IMG/VR virus record: IMGVR_UViG_3300046517_001744
Coordinates: 1 to 64,000 of that record
Source of the DNA: a virus
Direction: 5' to 3' (one strand)
Length of the DNA: 64,000 bases
A program made the position numbers and the translations under genes. Shown here in pieces: positions 15,461 to 25,300 of this stretch (positions are counted from its first letter, which is position 1; each line of letters begins with the position of its first letter). The notes under the pieces are model-generated. The model was not told where the DNA came from, did not search any database, and saw nothing but the letters and a program-made list of their open reading frames with translations.

Positions 15461-15910
15461 CTAGGTCGGCGGCAGGCCCTCGAGGTAGCCGTCGCCGTTG
15501 GGGTTCTTGGTGAGCACCTGGTCACGCATCTGCGGGCCGAAGCCGATGTGCACCCAGGTTCCTTCCTGAATGAGCTGGTCGAATGGCAGTTCATCCAGCA
15601 CTCCGGGGGCCGCGAGTTGGCGGCAGATGTCCAGCGGCGCGCCGAAATCCGGGCAGATGAAGTCGACAGCTTCGCCGTCCATGTGCGAGCTCGTGGGCGA
15701 GCCCCCGACGGCGGTGTTGAGCTCTGGGCAGCGATAGCCCGAGTTGACGTGGATGGGGCGGGCGCCAAGCGCCTCGCGCACGTACTCCATCGCCGCGGCG
15801 GACCGGGTCAGCGCCTCGACAATCTCCGGCGGCGCGGTGTTGTCGATGGTGTGGTGGTCGGTCGCCGTCATCTCCTCGAGCGTGAAATGCGGAGAGAGTT
15901 GCGTCGTCAT
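15461..15910 (-). CDS. Endolysin, M15-type peptidoglycan peptidase
   Basis: This is a 149-residue protein. HVNSGYRCPELNTAVGG, SSHMDGEAVDF and a C-terminal WVHIGF place the zinc ligands His, Asp and His of the peptidase M15 (VanY/D-Ala carboxypeptidase-like) fold. It cleaves peptide cross-links in the host wall. No signal peptide is seen, so release depends on a holin. Confidence 0.85.
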   Translation of the reverse strand: MTTQLSPHFTLEEMTATDHHTIDNTAPPEIVEALTRSAAAMEYVREALGARPIHVNSGYRCPELNTAVGGSPTSSHMDGEAVDFICPDFGAPLDICRQLAAPGVLDELPFDQLIQEGTWVHIGFGPQMRDQVLTKNPNGDGYLEGLPPT

Positions 15911-15934
15911 GGGAAGGCCCTCAACGGGCCAGCC

Positions 15935-16210
15935 TTAGCCTGAGCCGGGTTCGTCTGGCAAATCGGCCTGGCGCTCCTCGCGCCAGCTGCGCGTGACGAT
16001 GACGCCCAGCAGCGGGCCGATGACCAGCAGCGCGTCACGCACCACCGTCTCAGCGTTGGCCAGCGTCGGCAGTTCCTCCGTCACCTTGTCGGGCGGCAGC
16101 GCCCATACCGCGACCACCGGCATGATGATGGCCAGGCCCACCAGGGCATAGTAGCCCGCGATGATGAGCATCCCGAAGAGCACGCGCTCGCCTGGCCGCC
16201 CCCGCGCCAC
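15935..16210 (-). CDS. Two-span membrane protein, candidate holin
   Basis: This 91-residue protein starts at GTG 16210. Spans at residues 10-37 and about 60-75 are joined by a polar loop, with a charged C-terminus. Its position next to the endolysin makes it a second holin candidate. It follows the gene at 16213 by two bases. Confidence 0.5.
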   Translation of the reverse strand: MARGRPGERVLFGMLIIAGYYALVGLAIIMPVVAVWALPPDKVTEELPTLANAETVVRDALLVIGPLLGVIVTRSWREERQADLPDEPGSG

Positions 16211-16212
16211 GC

Positions 16213-16548
16213 TCAGCGCCTGGGCCGCGACGAGGGCGCATCAGCGAAGGGCCGGCGCTCCTGCAGCAGGTTCTCCACCAGGCGGTCCATCGCGCCGCGG
16301 ATGCCGGTCGTTTCCGTTGCGGTCGCCATGGTGCGCTCGTCGATCCGCGCGACGGTCTCGCCGAGCTTCTTCATGTCTGCCACGTCCTGCTCGACCTTTT
16401 GGAGATCCTGCACCACGTTCGCCAATCTCTGCTCGAGACGACCAGCGCGCACGCCGCTGCGCCAGAACGCCGTCACGCCCCCGGCAAGCCCCAGCGCGCC
16501 CGGAACCGCGCCCAACCACACTACCCAGGGTTCAACAGTGCCAGCCAT
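16213..16548 (-). CDS. Membrane-anchored coiled-coil protein of the lysis region
   Basis: This is a 111-residue protein. An N-terminal span (WVVWLGAVPGALGLAGGVTAFW) is followed by a coiled coil (residues 35-95). The architecture suits an i-spanin-like or holin-accessory protein. The family is not certain. Confidence 0.5.
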   Translation of the reverse strand: MAGTVEPWVVWLGAVPGALGLAGGVTAFWRSGVRAGRLEQRLANVVQDLQKVEQDVADMKKLGETVARIDERTMATATETTGIRGAMDRLVENLLQERRPFADAPSSRPRR

Positions 16549-16602
16549 CGATTCGTTCCGCTACTGTGCCAGGGTTGAGGGGTCGAATGTCTGCCACCCG
16601 AC

Positions 16603-17460
16603 CTAGGGGATCGAGACGATGGTGAGGGTGCCGGAGGCGGTGAAAGTGTAGATTGTGCGGCCGCCGGAGGTGGTGACGGTGGGCGAGCCGGTGGTCGAGA
16701 CGGTGCAGCTGCCGGTGACGAAAGAAATGATGACGACGCCCTTGCCGCCGGCGCCCGGAGCTTGCGCGCCACCCCCGGCGCTCAGGCCGCCGCCGCCGCC
16801 GCCGCCCCCGAGACCGTTCGTCCCCGAGGTCGCGGCTGTCGGGCCAACCCCGTCATAGCCGCTGCCGCCACCACCCGAGCCGCCAGCGCCGCCCACGCTA
16901 CCTGGGCTAGTTTGGGCGTCTACGCCGCCGCCGCCGCCGCCGCCATAGGTCACGGCTGCGCCGGTTATGCTGCTCGAGGCGCCCGCGCCACCAGCGCCTG
17001 CGGAAAATGGCAATCCATTGCCGCCCACGGCGCCCGCGCCGCCGCCGCCGCCGCCGTTGATGTTCCTTGTGCCGCCGTCGTGTCCCTGTCCAGCAGTGCC
17101 GGTGCCGAACGTCACCAACGAGCCCGCGCCGCCGCCGGAGCCGCCGTTGACCCCGGGACCGCCACCACCGCCGCCTGCGCCCCCGCCGATCGCCGTGACA
17201 ATGCCTGCGATGGCGCTGTTGCCGCCAGAATTGCCCACGCCGCCGCCAGCGCCTGGGGACGGGCCACCCACGCCGACGGTGATGGAATAAGTCGAACTCG
17301 CCGCGAACAACGTCGACGCCGCGACCAGGCCGCCGGCGCCACCGCCGCCATTCGGTCCCCCACCGCCGCCGCCCGATCCACCGCCTGCCACGGCGAGATA
17401 GTTGCCGCTGACGGACCCCCCAGAGGGCGGGGGCTCAAGCATTCCGAGCGCCCGCATCAT
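16603..17460 (-). CDS. Glycine-rich tail fibre tip / adhesin
   Basis: This is a 285-residue protein. Nearly the whole length from residue 25 to 225 is runs of glycine, broken by short hydrophobic strands, and ends with KGVVIISF. A final beta segment (PTVTTSGGRTIYTFTASGTLTI) follows, the usual end of glycine-rich phage receptor-binding proteins. Such sequences can form lattices of polyglycine helices in phage adhesins. The ATG at 17460 overlaps the previous stop. It would bind the host surface at the tip of the fibre encoded upstream. Confidence 0.7.
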   Translation of the reverse strand: MMRALGMLEPPPSGGSVSGNYLAVAGGGSGGGGGGPNGGGGAGGLVAASTLFAASSTYSITVGVGGPSPGAGGGVGNSGGNSAIAGIVTAIGGGAGGGGGGPGVNGGSGGGAGSLVTFGTGTAGQGHDGGTRNINGGGGGGAGAVGGNGLPFSAGAGGAGASSSITGAAVTYGGGGGGGVDAQTSPGSVGGAGGSGGGGSGYDGVGPTAATSGTNGLGGGGGGGGLSAGGGAQAPGAGGKGVVIISFVTGSCTVSTTGSPTVTTSGGRTIYTFTASGTLTIVSIP

Positions 17461-19253
17461 ACGGTGATGTCCCCGACAAGCTGCCAGGTGTTGGTCGCGC
17501 GCTTGATGAGCGAGGCGCCAGACCATTGCGCGCGCAGTTTCGTCGCGGCGCCGGCCGAGTTGAGCGTGACGCCACCCGCTACTGCGATCGTCGTCTGCCC
17601 AGCGCCATCCTGCGACAGATCAATCCGCGTGTTCACCGGGAACGCTACGGACGCATTTGTCGGGATCGTCAGCGTGTTTGCGCTGCCGTTGTCCATCGCG
17701 ACGAGCTCGCCCTTGTCAGCCAGGACGAGGGTGTAGGTCGTCCCCGTCTGGTGGTTGATGTTGCTATAGGCGCCGGCGGGCTCGAAATCGGTGGTCGCCG
17801 ACTGAGCCGCGCTGCCCAGGCTGAGCGCGGCTCGCGTGCCCGACTGGTCCGTGAAGATCGGCGCGACAGTGAAGGTCTGCGCCAGAGACCAGGTGTTCGC
17901 CGTGCTGAGCAGCGGGACCGTCGCGCCGGAGGTGCCGAGCGTCAGGCCCAGGGCCGCCCGGCTGCCCGGCTGGTCGGAGAACACCGGGGCCAGCGTGAAT
18001 GTCTGCGCGGCCGACCAGGTGTTGGCCCCGCTGAGCAGCGGCACATTGGCGCCGCTCGTGCCGGTGTTCTGCGTCCCCGCTGTGCCGATCCCCAGCGCCG
18101 CGCGCATGGCGGCGAAGTTCGCCGCGGCCAGGAACGTCTTGGCGTCGGTCGAGGGCACGCACCCAGAGTTGGTGACGACGTTGCCGCTCGCGCCCGAGAA
18201 CAGAACGATCTCGCCATTGGTCGACGACCCGGGCCCGGTGATGCCGCCGCCCCCGCCCGAGGCGGTGAAGGTCAGCGTATGGGCGCCGCCGTTGGGCGTG
18301 ATCGTGACCGAGCCGGAGCCCACCAGCATCGAGGTGAGCACGGCGTACATGGCGTTGGAGAAGTCGGTGATGTAGCTGGCCGTGATGACGTTCAGGAACG
18401 CCAGCGCACCGGGGGAGCCGCCACCGTCGGACAGCAATGTGCCAGCGTTGTTGGCCCACAGGGCGAAGTGACCGGCCGTCGAGGACCCCGGGCCATTGAC
18501 GTCGCCGCCACCGCCGCCGCCACCACCACCGCCCGCGCCCAAGACGCCGACATCCACGAACTCGAGATTGAGCATCGGGATCGTCCAGGCGAAATTGTAG
18601 ATCGTGGCGTCGGTGGCGACGGGCGCGACGAAGAGCAGGAGGTCGCCCGCATCGAGGTCGATCGGCAGGCCGGAGACGGTGGAGAAGATGAAGACGCCGG
18701 TGGTCGCCTTAATGAGCACGCTGCCCACCGGCGGCAGCAGGATCGAGTTGACGTAGACGCTGACGAGGAAGTCGGCCGTGGGCTTGCCGTAGACTTCGCC
18801 CCACGCCTGGACGAAGCCGTCTGGTGTCCCGTCGAAATCGCCGAACACGCGCTGGGGATAGAGCGCGGTGTAGCCGCCGATCGTCTGCTGCGAATCGGGC
18901 GGGTGGCCGGTCAGGAACGAGAAGGTCTGGTACGTGAAGCCCGAGGGGTTGACCGTCCACGCCTCGTCGACCGGATCGGCGGTCCAGAACTCCACCGGCG
19001 GCGTCATGCCGTCGTCGGGGCCGGTGAAGACCACCTTGTAGCTGACGGCCGGGTTCAGGAAGATGTCGGGGAAGAGCCCGTTGTCGTCGGCCTCGACGGG
19101 GTTCGTGTGGGCGACGCTCAGTGTCTCGTTGGAGAAGGTAGCGGCGCGCACGGCGCTGCCGGTGACATAGAAATTCAGCAGCGCGCCGGGGATCGACGCT
19201 CCGGCGACCAGCGCCTGCGCCTTCGGCATGTAGAACCTGGGACCGGTCGCCAC
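17457..19253 (-). CDS. Tail fibre protein with internal repeats
   Basis: This is a 598-residue protein from GTG 19253 with GGAG upstream. The N-terminal 200 residues (FYVTGSAVRAATFSNETL ... YKVVFTGPDDG) are typical of podovirus fibre attachment regions. Poly-Gly hinges follow near residue 230. Two tandem units of about 42 residues (NTWSAAQTFTLAPVFSDQPG and NTWSLAQTFTVAPIFTDQSG) occupy roughly residues 396-480. The C-terminus (YTLVLADKGELVAMDNG ... WQLVGDI) is a common fibre end domain. A conserved element lies 26 bases upstream of its start. Confidence 0.75.
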   Translation of the reverse strand: MATGPRFYMPKAQALVAGASIPGALLNFYVTGSAVRAATFSNETLSVAHTNPVEADDNGLFPDIFLNPAVSYKVVFTGPDDGMTPPVEFWTADPVDEAWTVNPSGFTYQTFSFLTGHPPDSQQTIGGYTALYPQRVFGDFDGTPDGFVQAWGEVYGKPTADFLVSVYVNSILLPPVGSVLIKATTGVFIFSTVSGLPIDLDAGDLLLFVAPVATDATIYNFAWTIPMLNLEFVDVGVLGAGGGGGGGGGGDVNGPGSSTAGHFALWANNAGTLLSDGGGSPGALAFLNVITASYITDFSNAMYAVLTSMLVGSGSVTITPNGGAHTLTFTASGGGGGITGPGSSTNGEIVLFSGASGNVVTNSGCVPSTDAKTFLAAANFAAMRAALGIGTAGTQNTGTSGANVPLLSGANTWSAAQTFTLAPVFSDQPGSRAALGLTLGTSGATVPLLSTANTWSLAQTFTVAPIFTDQSGTRAALSLGSAAQSATTDFEPAGAYSNINHQTGTTYTLVLADKGELVAMDNGSANTLTIPTNASVAFPVNTRIDLSQDGAGQTTIAVAGGVTLNSAGAATKLRAQWSGASLIKRATNTWQLVGDITV

Positions 19254-19279
19254 GGCAGCATCTCCGCTAGGGGAATGTC

Positions 19280-19314
19280 GGCGCCGTGACTTCGCCGTAG
19301 GGCTTGGGTAGCAC
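19280..19314 (-). promoter_or_regulatory. Paired late element, copy A
   Basis: On the minus strand GTGCTA, 12 bases, then a 17-base block ending GTCACGGCGCC. The same 17 bases and GTGCTA recur at 35984-36017 with an 11-base gap. Each lies 22-26 bases before a GTG start in a short noncoding gap, so it is probably a late promoter or processing signal. Confidence 0.5.
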
Positions 19315-19321
19315 AGGCGCC

Positions 19322-22300
19322 CTAGGGCGTCACGTCTTCCGCGCGCGCCGCCGCCGCGGCCCGGTCGCGCGCCATCGCCGCCTTCTGGTCTGGCGTGGCG
19401 TAGCGCATGAAGTCGGCCAGCGCCCGGCCCCTCAAGCGTCCACCTGGCGCGCGGGCGGTCCTGACGTAGAAGTTCTGCAGGCTGGGCGCGATGCCGAGCG
19501 CCGCCATCTTGGCCCGCGCGCCGGGAATGTCGCCCGCGACGATCTGGCGACGGATGCCGGGCATGGCTTCCTGGACGGCGAAGTCGTGGGCGTCCTTGGC
19601 CTTGTAGAAGTCGCTCATGATCGGGCCGCCTGGCGCGCCCTTGGAGATGGTCACGCCGGCGATGGGGGCCAGCGCCTGCAGGGTAGCCGTCTTGCGGTCC
19701 TGGGCGCCGGTGACGGCGTCGCTCATGCCCTGCAGTTGGCCCACGGGCGCGACACCTTCCATGGCGAACCACCCCACGCGCGCGGCATTCTTGTAGAGCG
19801 GATCGTCGGGCAGGTAGAGCTTGCGACCGAACCCCTTGTCGTTGGCGGCCAGGGCGTAGAGGAGCCGACCGTAGGGCGACAGCTTGCGCAACAGGATCTC
19901 GCGCGGCTCGGTCAGCCAGTCCTGCATCTCCTCGCCCACTTTGCCGGTCGGCAGGCGGCCATAGATCGCCGTGCCGTCGGGCTGGTAGCCGATCAGGAAG
20001 CGCTTCTGGCGGTCCTCCTCGTTCTCCCACGGCGCCTGGAACTTCTGGTGCGTCAGCCACGCGGCCAGGCCCGCCGCCAGGAAGAGGCCCGCATAGCTCA
20101 GCGCCACGTCCATGACCATCATGCTGAGCGCCTTCCTGCGCGCGGCGCCCTGCACCCGCTCAAGCGCCCCGATGCCGCCGTCCATCATGATCTGGCTGCG
20201 CACGTCGGACGGCATGCCCTTGAAGATGTCCTTGTAGGCGGCGAGGTTGCCCAGAGTGAAGGAGCGGCTGAACAGCAGCAGGTTTGCCGTCTCGCGGGCG
20301 AGCTTCGACATCCCTTCCATCGGCAGGGCGCCGGCGTAGCGGTTGGCGAAGTGGGCAGCGATGCGCTGGGCGTCCTTCGCGCCAATGCCGGTAGTGTTGC
20401 CCTGGCGAAGCAGCTGGTCGCGGATGTGGGTGTAGAGGCCCATCTGCAGGTCCGCGACCCGGTCCCACAGGAAGGTGTTGTGCCAGACGTCGCCCAGCTT
20501 ATCGACGGCGCGCTTGACCGCGTCACCCGCCGCCGGGTCGAAGAGGCCGGGCACGTAGGCCAGCACCTGGCTCGTCCATGAGCGCCCGGGCACGATGTTG
20601 GGGCCCTCGGCGATCGAGGTGATGTCCTGGTTGAAGAACCGCCGGCCGATGGGATCCAGGCCCGCGCGCATGGCCTCCTGCATGGTGGCGGGATCGTTCT
20701 TGGCTTGGTAGCCGCGGCGGTACGCCTGCAGGCTGATGACGCCGCGGGGGTCCGCCGGGATCGCCTTGCCCCAGATCACCGCGTTGTGCATCAGGGGCGA
20801 GTACATGATGACGCTCATCATCTTGCCCTTGAGGTCGCCCAGGGCGCGCACGAGCCCGGAGGTGGGCTGGCTGAGCACCGCCTTCATCGGCCCCTCGAAC
20901 TCCTTGCTGATCCAGATAGGCGTCGCCTCGAAGGTGATGTCGCCGTTCTGGTCCTTGGCGGCCGCCCACTTGCCGCTCTCCTTGTCCTTGATGAGCTTGG
21001 GCGCCCACTTCTGAAGGGCCGGGTGATCTATGGTGAAGTAGTCGCGGCCGTCGGGCTTGCCCCCCTCGACGACGAGGTCCGCGCCGGCGTCGCCCGACAT
21101 GGCCTTGATCTTGTTGACGAAGACGCGGCCGGCGATGGCGCGCTCGAGCCGCTGCGTGGCCAGACCCAGGGTGCGGATGCTGCGCACGACCATGGCACCT
21201 TCGCCGAACGCCTTCTTCATGGCCGCCTCGGTCTCCTCGGCGGTCTCGTACTTGCGCTGGCGCATCTGGCCGGTGGTGGTGGAGAGGTTGCCGCCGCGCG
21301 CGGCCTGGCGCGGGGTCGCGTTGCTGAGCACGCGGGGCCCACCCAAGGTCATCACCACGCCCATGCGCGGGACGTAGGACTCGAGGCCCTCGGAGTTGAT
21401 CATGCCCAGGCTCTGCGCCTGCTCGAATGTCGCGTCGGCGCGGCGCTGCAGCTCCTCGGTCGCCGCGCGCTCGTCGGGCGTCAGCCGATTTAGGCCCTCG
21501 TCGGGCCCGGGTTCGATACCGCGGCGCAGGAGCACGCCATGCTCGTCGGCCGCCTCCCACATCTTCTTCTGCTGCTCGACGCTGAAGCGGCTGGTCAGCC
21601 ACTTGTCGACGCGGTCCCACTGGTAGGCCGAGGTGCGGAGCTCGTTGGCGAAGTCCTTCGCGCTGGCCTGGGCGCGTGCCGAGCCGGCGCCCATGGGCGA
21701 GAGCGCCATCTTCGCCTCGTCGGCCAGGTCGAGGATCGGATCGGGGACGGCACGCTCGGCGGCGCGGGCGAGCTTGTGGCCCACCGCGTCGACGCCATGG
21801 CCCAGCACGCGGTTGATGAACTTGACGGGGCCGCGGGGCCCCTCGTCCGGCTCCTGGCCCTTGCGTTGAAATTTCACCGGCGCGGGCTTGCTGCCGCTGC
21901 CGATCGCGCGCTCCCCCACCTCGCCCGAGGCGATGCGGCGCAAGATGTCCTCGGCCGTCGCGTCCTGGCCGAAGATCTTGCGCACCGCGCCGGCCACCGC
22001 GCCAGCCAGCCGCTCGAGCTTGTGGAACACCAGCTTGACCGGGCTCGACAGGTCGGCTCCGTCGCCCTTCTGCCAGTTGGCGAAGCGCTCGGCGATCGAC
22101 TCCTCGAGCTCCTGATCCCAAGGCAGCTCGCCCCAGCGCTCGGTGACGCCGTACTTCTCGGCCCAGCCCTGGTCGAGGGAAGCCTCCTCGAGCGTTTGCC
22201 ACTCCTTGCCCTCGAAGAACCCGGCGTTGCGCAGGGCGTGGATGGCTTCGTGGTTGCCGGTGTGCGCCGCGTCGGGCGTGCGCAGCGACCAGGCGATGAC

Positions 22301-25300
22301 GTGCTGCGCGCCGCGGCGATACGTCGCGCCCACCACTTCCTTGTTGGCCGCGCCGTAGTAGCCCTCGTCGGTCAGCTTCTCGAACGCCTTGACCTTGGCG
22401 TGCGGCGCGATGCGCGCGATCTGTTCAGCGACGGCGCGGATCGCCTCGGCGTGCGGGCCGGTGGCGTCGGCGGGGATGCCGTAGAGGTCGGCGATCAGGT
22501 GCGCGCCCTTGCCGGCGAAGCCGACGTGGGACTGGCCCTCGACGCGGAAGAGGGGGAAGCCGCCGGACGCGGCCTCGCGGAGCTTGTCGGTGATGTCGAA
22601 GCCGTGTTGCTCGAGCCCCCGTTCGGCCTCCGCCACGACGCGCTGATGTTCGGCAATGCGGGCGGCGTGCTCTTCTATGCGGCGCTGGATCGTGCCGCCA
22701 TCTGTGATGCCCACTTCGGCGAGGCGCGATGCGCTGACGTCGCGCGCCTCCTGGGCGCTACGGAGACGCTCGCGAAGCCGCGGCAACTCTGGCTCTTCGA
22801 CCTTGACCGTCTCGACCTTCCCCCCGTGCTTCTTGATGAGGTCGTTGGTGATGTTGACGAGGTTGCGGTCGTAGAAGGCGCGCATGCCCTCGCCGCCGAT
22901 GTTCAGGTCTTCGCCGTTGAGCCACACGCGCTGATGCATCCCGAATTTGCCAGCTTCGCGCAGGCGATCGGCCTCGGCCACCATGCGGCCACCCAGGTCG
23001 CGGCCGAACACCTCAAGCACCTTCGGGGGCGCCATCCGTATGCTTTGGTCGCCCTGCGCATAGTCGTTCAGCGGTTCGCCGTGATCTGCCAGCACCCGCG
23101 CCACCCGGTTCGGCACGCGAACGAGCAGGCTCCCGTCTTGCGATCCCTCTGCGGGCAGCACTCCGATGCGCTCGATGTGCGCCCCGAGGTCGTACCGCTC
23201 GTTCTGCTGGTCCCCCGTCGTCCAGGCCACGCGGTCGTAGCCGTTGTCCGCCGCCCAGCGGATGACGCGCTTCATCACCAGCGCCGGCCAGGAGGTCTTG
23301 AAGGGGGCGTCGGGGATGCCGCCCGGGTCCTGCGCGCGCATGTATTCTTGGCGCGCCTCATCGACCGCGAGCGTCTTCGGGGCCAAAGCCTCGCGCAGCC
23401 GTGCCAAGTCGTAGGCGATGGGGTTGCCGGACTGGAAGATCGTGTTGTTGTGCGCGAGGTTGTCGAGCGCGCGCGCCTGGGCCACGAGTCCCGCGCCCGA
23501 TTCGGGATCTAGGATCGAGTCGCCCCGCTCCTTCAGGGTGGTGATCGAGCGCGCGATGGACTCGGTCGCGAGCTTGGCTCGCTGCACCGCGTTCTCCTGC
23601 GTGACGGAGCGATTGCCCTCTTCATAGCCTTTGCGAGCCGCCATCCACTCGTCGTGCGCCGTATCGAACTCGCGGCGCATCTCGGTCATCCGCTGGGTCA
23701 GAAGCTCGCGGACCTTCGGCATGATCTCCTGGGCGGCCTCGAGGCGCTCTTGCTCGGCCTTGTCGAAGGCATCGCGCGTGCGCGTAATCTCGGCCGCATC
23801 CGGCGCGCGCGCATACCCCTGATCCCGCCCCTTCTGGTGCCAATCGCTCTGCACCTCCTCGATGAACAGCACCCGCTTGCCGTCGGGCGCCGCGCGCTCG
23901 TTGAAGCGGACGTGGGCCATGACGCCCTCGGTGTCCCAATGCGTCGCGGGGGGGCGGTCGATCTGCGGCAGGGTGAGGAGGAGTTCGTGGTAGTTCTTGT
24001 CGCCGCCCGGCAGGCGCCACTGATCGAACTCGGTGTCGGGGATGAGCGCTTCGCGGGCTGCGCTCTCGTATAGGTCGAAGTCCATCCTGTCGGAAATCTG
24101 CTCGCGAACGGCGTCCTCGTCGTCATCCGGGTAGCGGTCCATATGGTCGTCGACCGCCACGCTGAGCGCCTCGTCGTAGGACGCATTGGCGCGCTGCATC
24201 ACCTCTTCTTCGAGCGCCCTGTTGCCCGGCTGCGAGCCCAGCACATTCTCCTCGACCTTCACCCCATGGTCGCGCACATAGGCCGCCACCGCCTCCTTCG
24301 ACACCTTCTCGTCGGCGGGGAAGAGGTCGAGCCAGTCGTTCACCCCCATCCAGTTGAGCTCGTCCTGCTTGATGCCCGGCGCGTTCTTCAGCGTCGCGCG
24401 CCACTGACCCGGGCTGGCGGCACGCATCGGCGCCTGGTCGACCAACCGCTCCACCGCCGAGTAGAAGATCGGCCGGGCGCCGGGTGTCTCGCGCTGGAAC
24501 TGCGGCCGCTCGCCGCCCTGGTGCTCGTACCAGCGCTGCAGGAGGTCATGGTAGGCGTCGGCGTCGTACCACGACTGCTTGCCGGTCTCCTTGAAGTGTT
24601 GGGCGTACTCGCGCGCGGTCCGCATCATGTCCGACGCGCGCGGCTCGCGGCCGGCGGCCATGCCCTCGTCGTCGGTCCAGTCCATGAACTGGCCCATCTC
24701 GCTCGCCAGGCGCCCAGCCTCGGCCTTGCGCTGCTCGGGCGTGCCCACCTTCTGCGCCAGGCGGTAGAGGTCGGCGTGGTTCTGGTCAAAGTGCTCGCGG
24801 CCAGGATCCGGCGCGGGCTCGGCGAAGGGGCCCTTCGCGGGGCGGGGGGTCAGGGGCTCGACACCGGCGAAGAGGTCGTGCTGCGGCTCGCGGCGCTCGA
24901 CTTGGAACTTGGGCGCGATGTCGCTCTCGCCACTGGCCGCGTCGATGAACGCGCGCCGCTCGTCCTCGCTCTTGAACTGGAACCCGGGGATCGCGTCGCC
25001 GCCGCGGAAGGACGAGTAGAAGCCGCCGTGCTGCTTGGCCAGCGCGTTGATGGCCTTGTACTCGTCGCTGGCCATGCGCTCGGTGGCGGTGGCGACGAAG
25101 AGCTTCTCGCCGGTCTTGCCGTGGGTGGTCTCGGCGGGGATGAAGCGGCGCGTTCCGCTGGCGACGATCTCGGCGTTGCGGCGATCGGCCGGGGTGGCGC
25201 GGACTTCGGCGACGGGCTCGGCGGCCTGGCGCACGCGCTCCTTCAGCGTCGCGTGCTCGATGCGGTCGAAGAGGTCGCCGATCTTCTCGGCGCCGGAATA

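Noticed and set aside
16620-17400. Dense short repeats that might be a CRISPR array or minisatellite
   Set aside because: They are glycine codons of the adhesin gene, irregular in length and without spacers.
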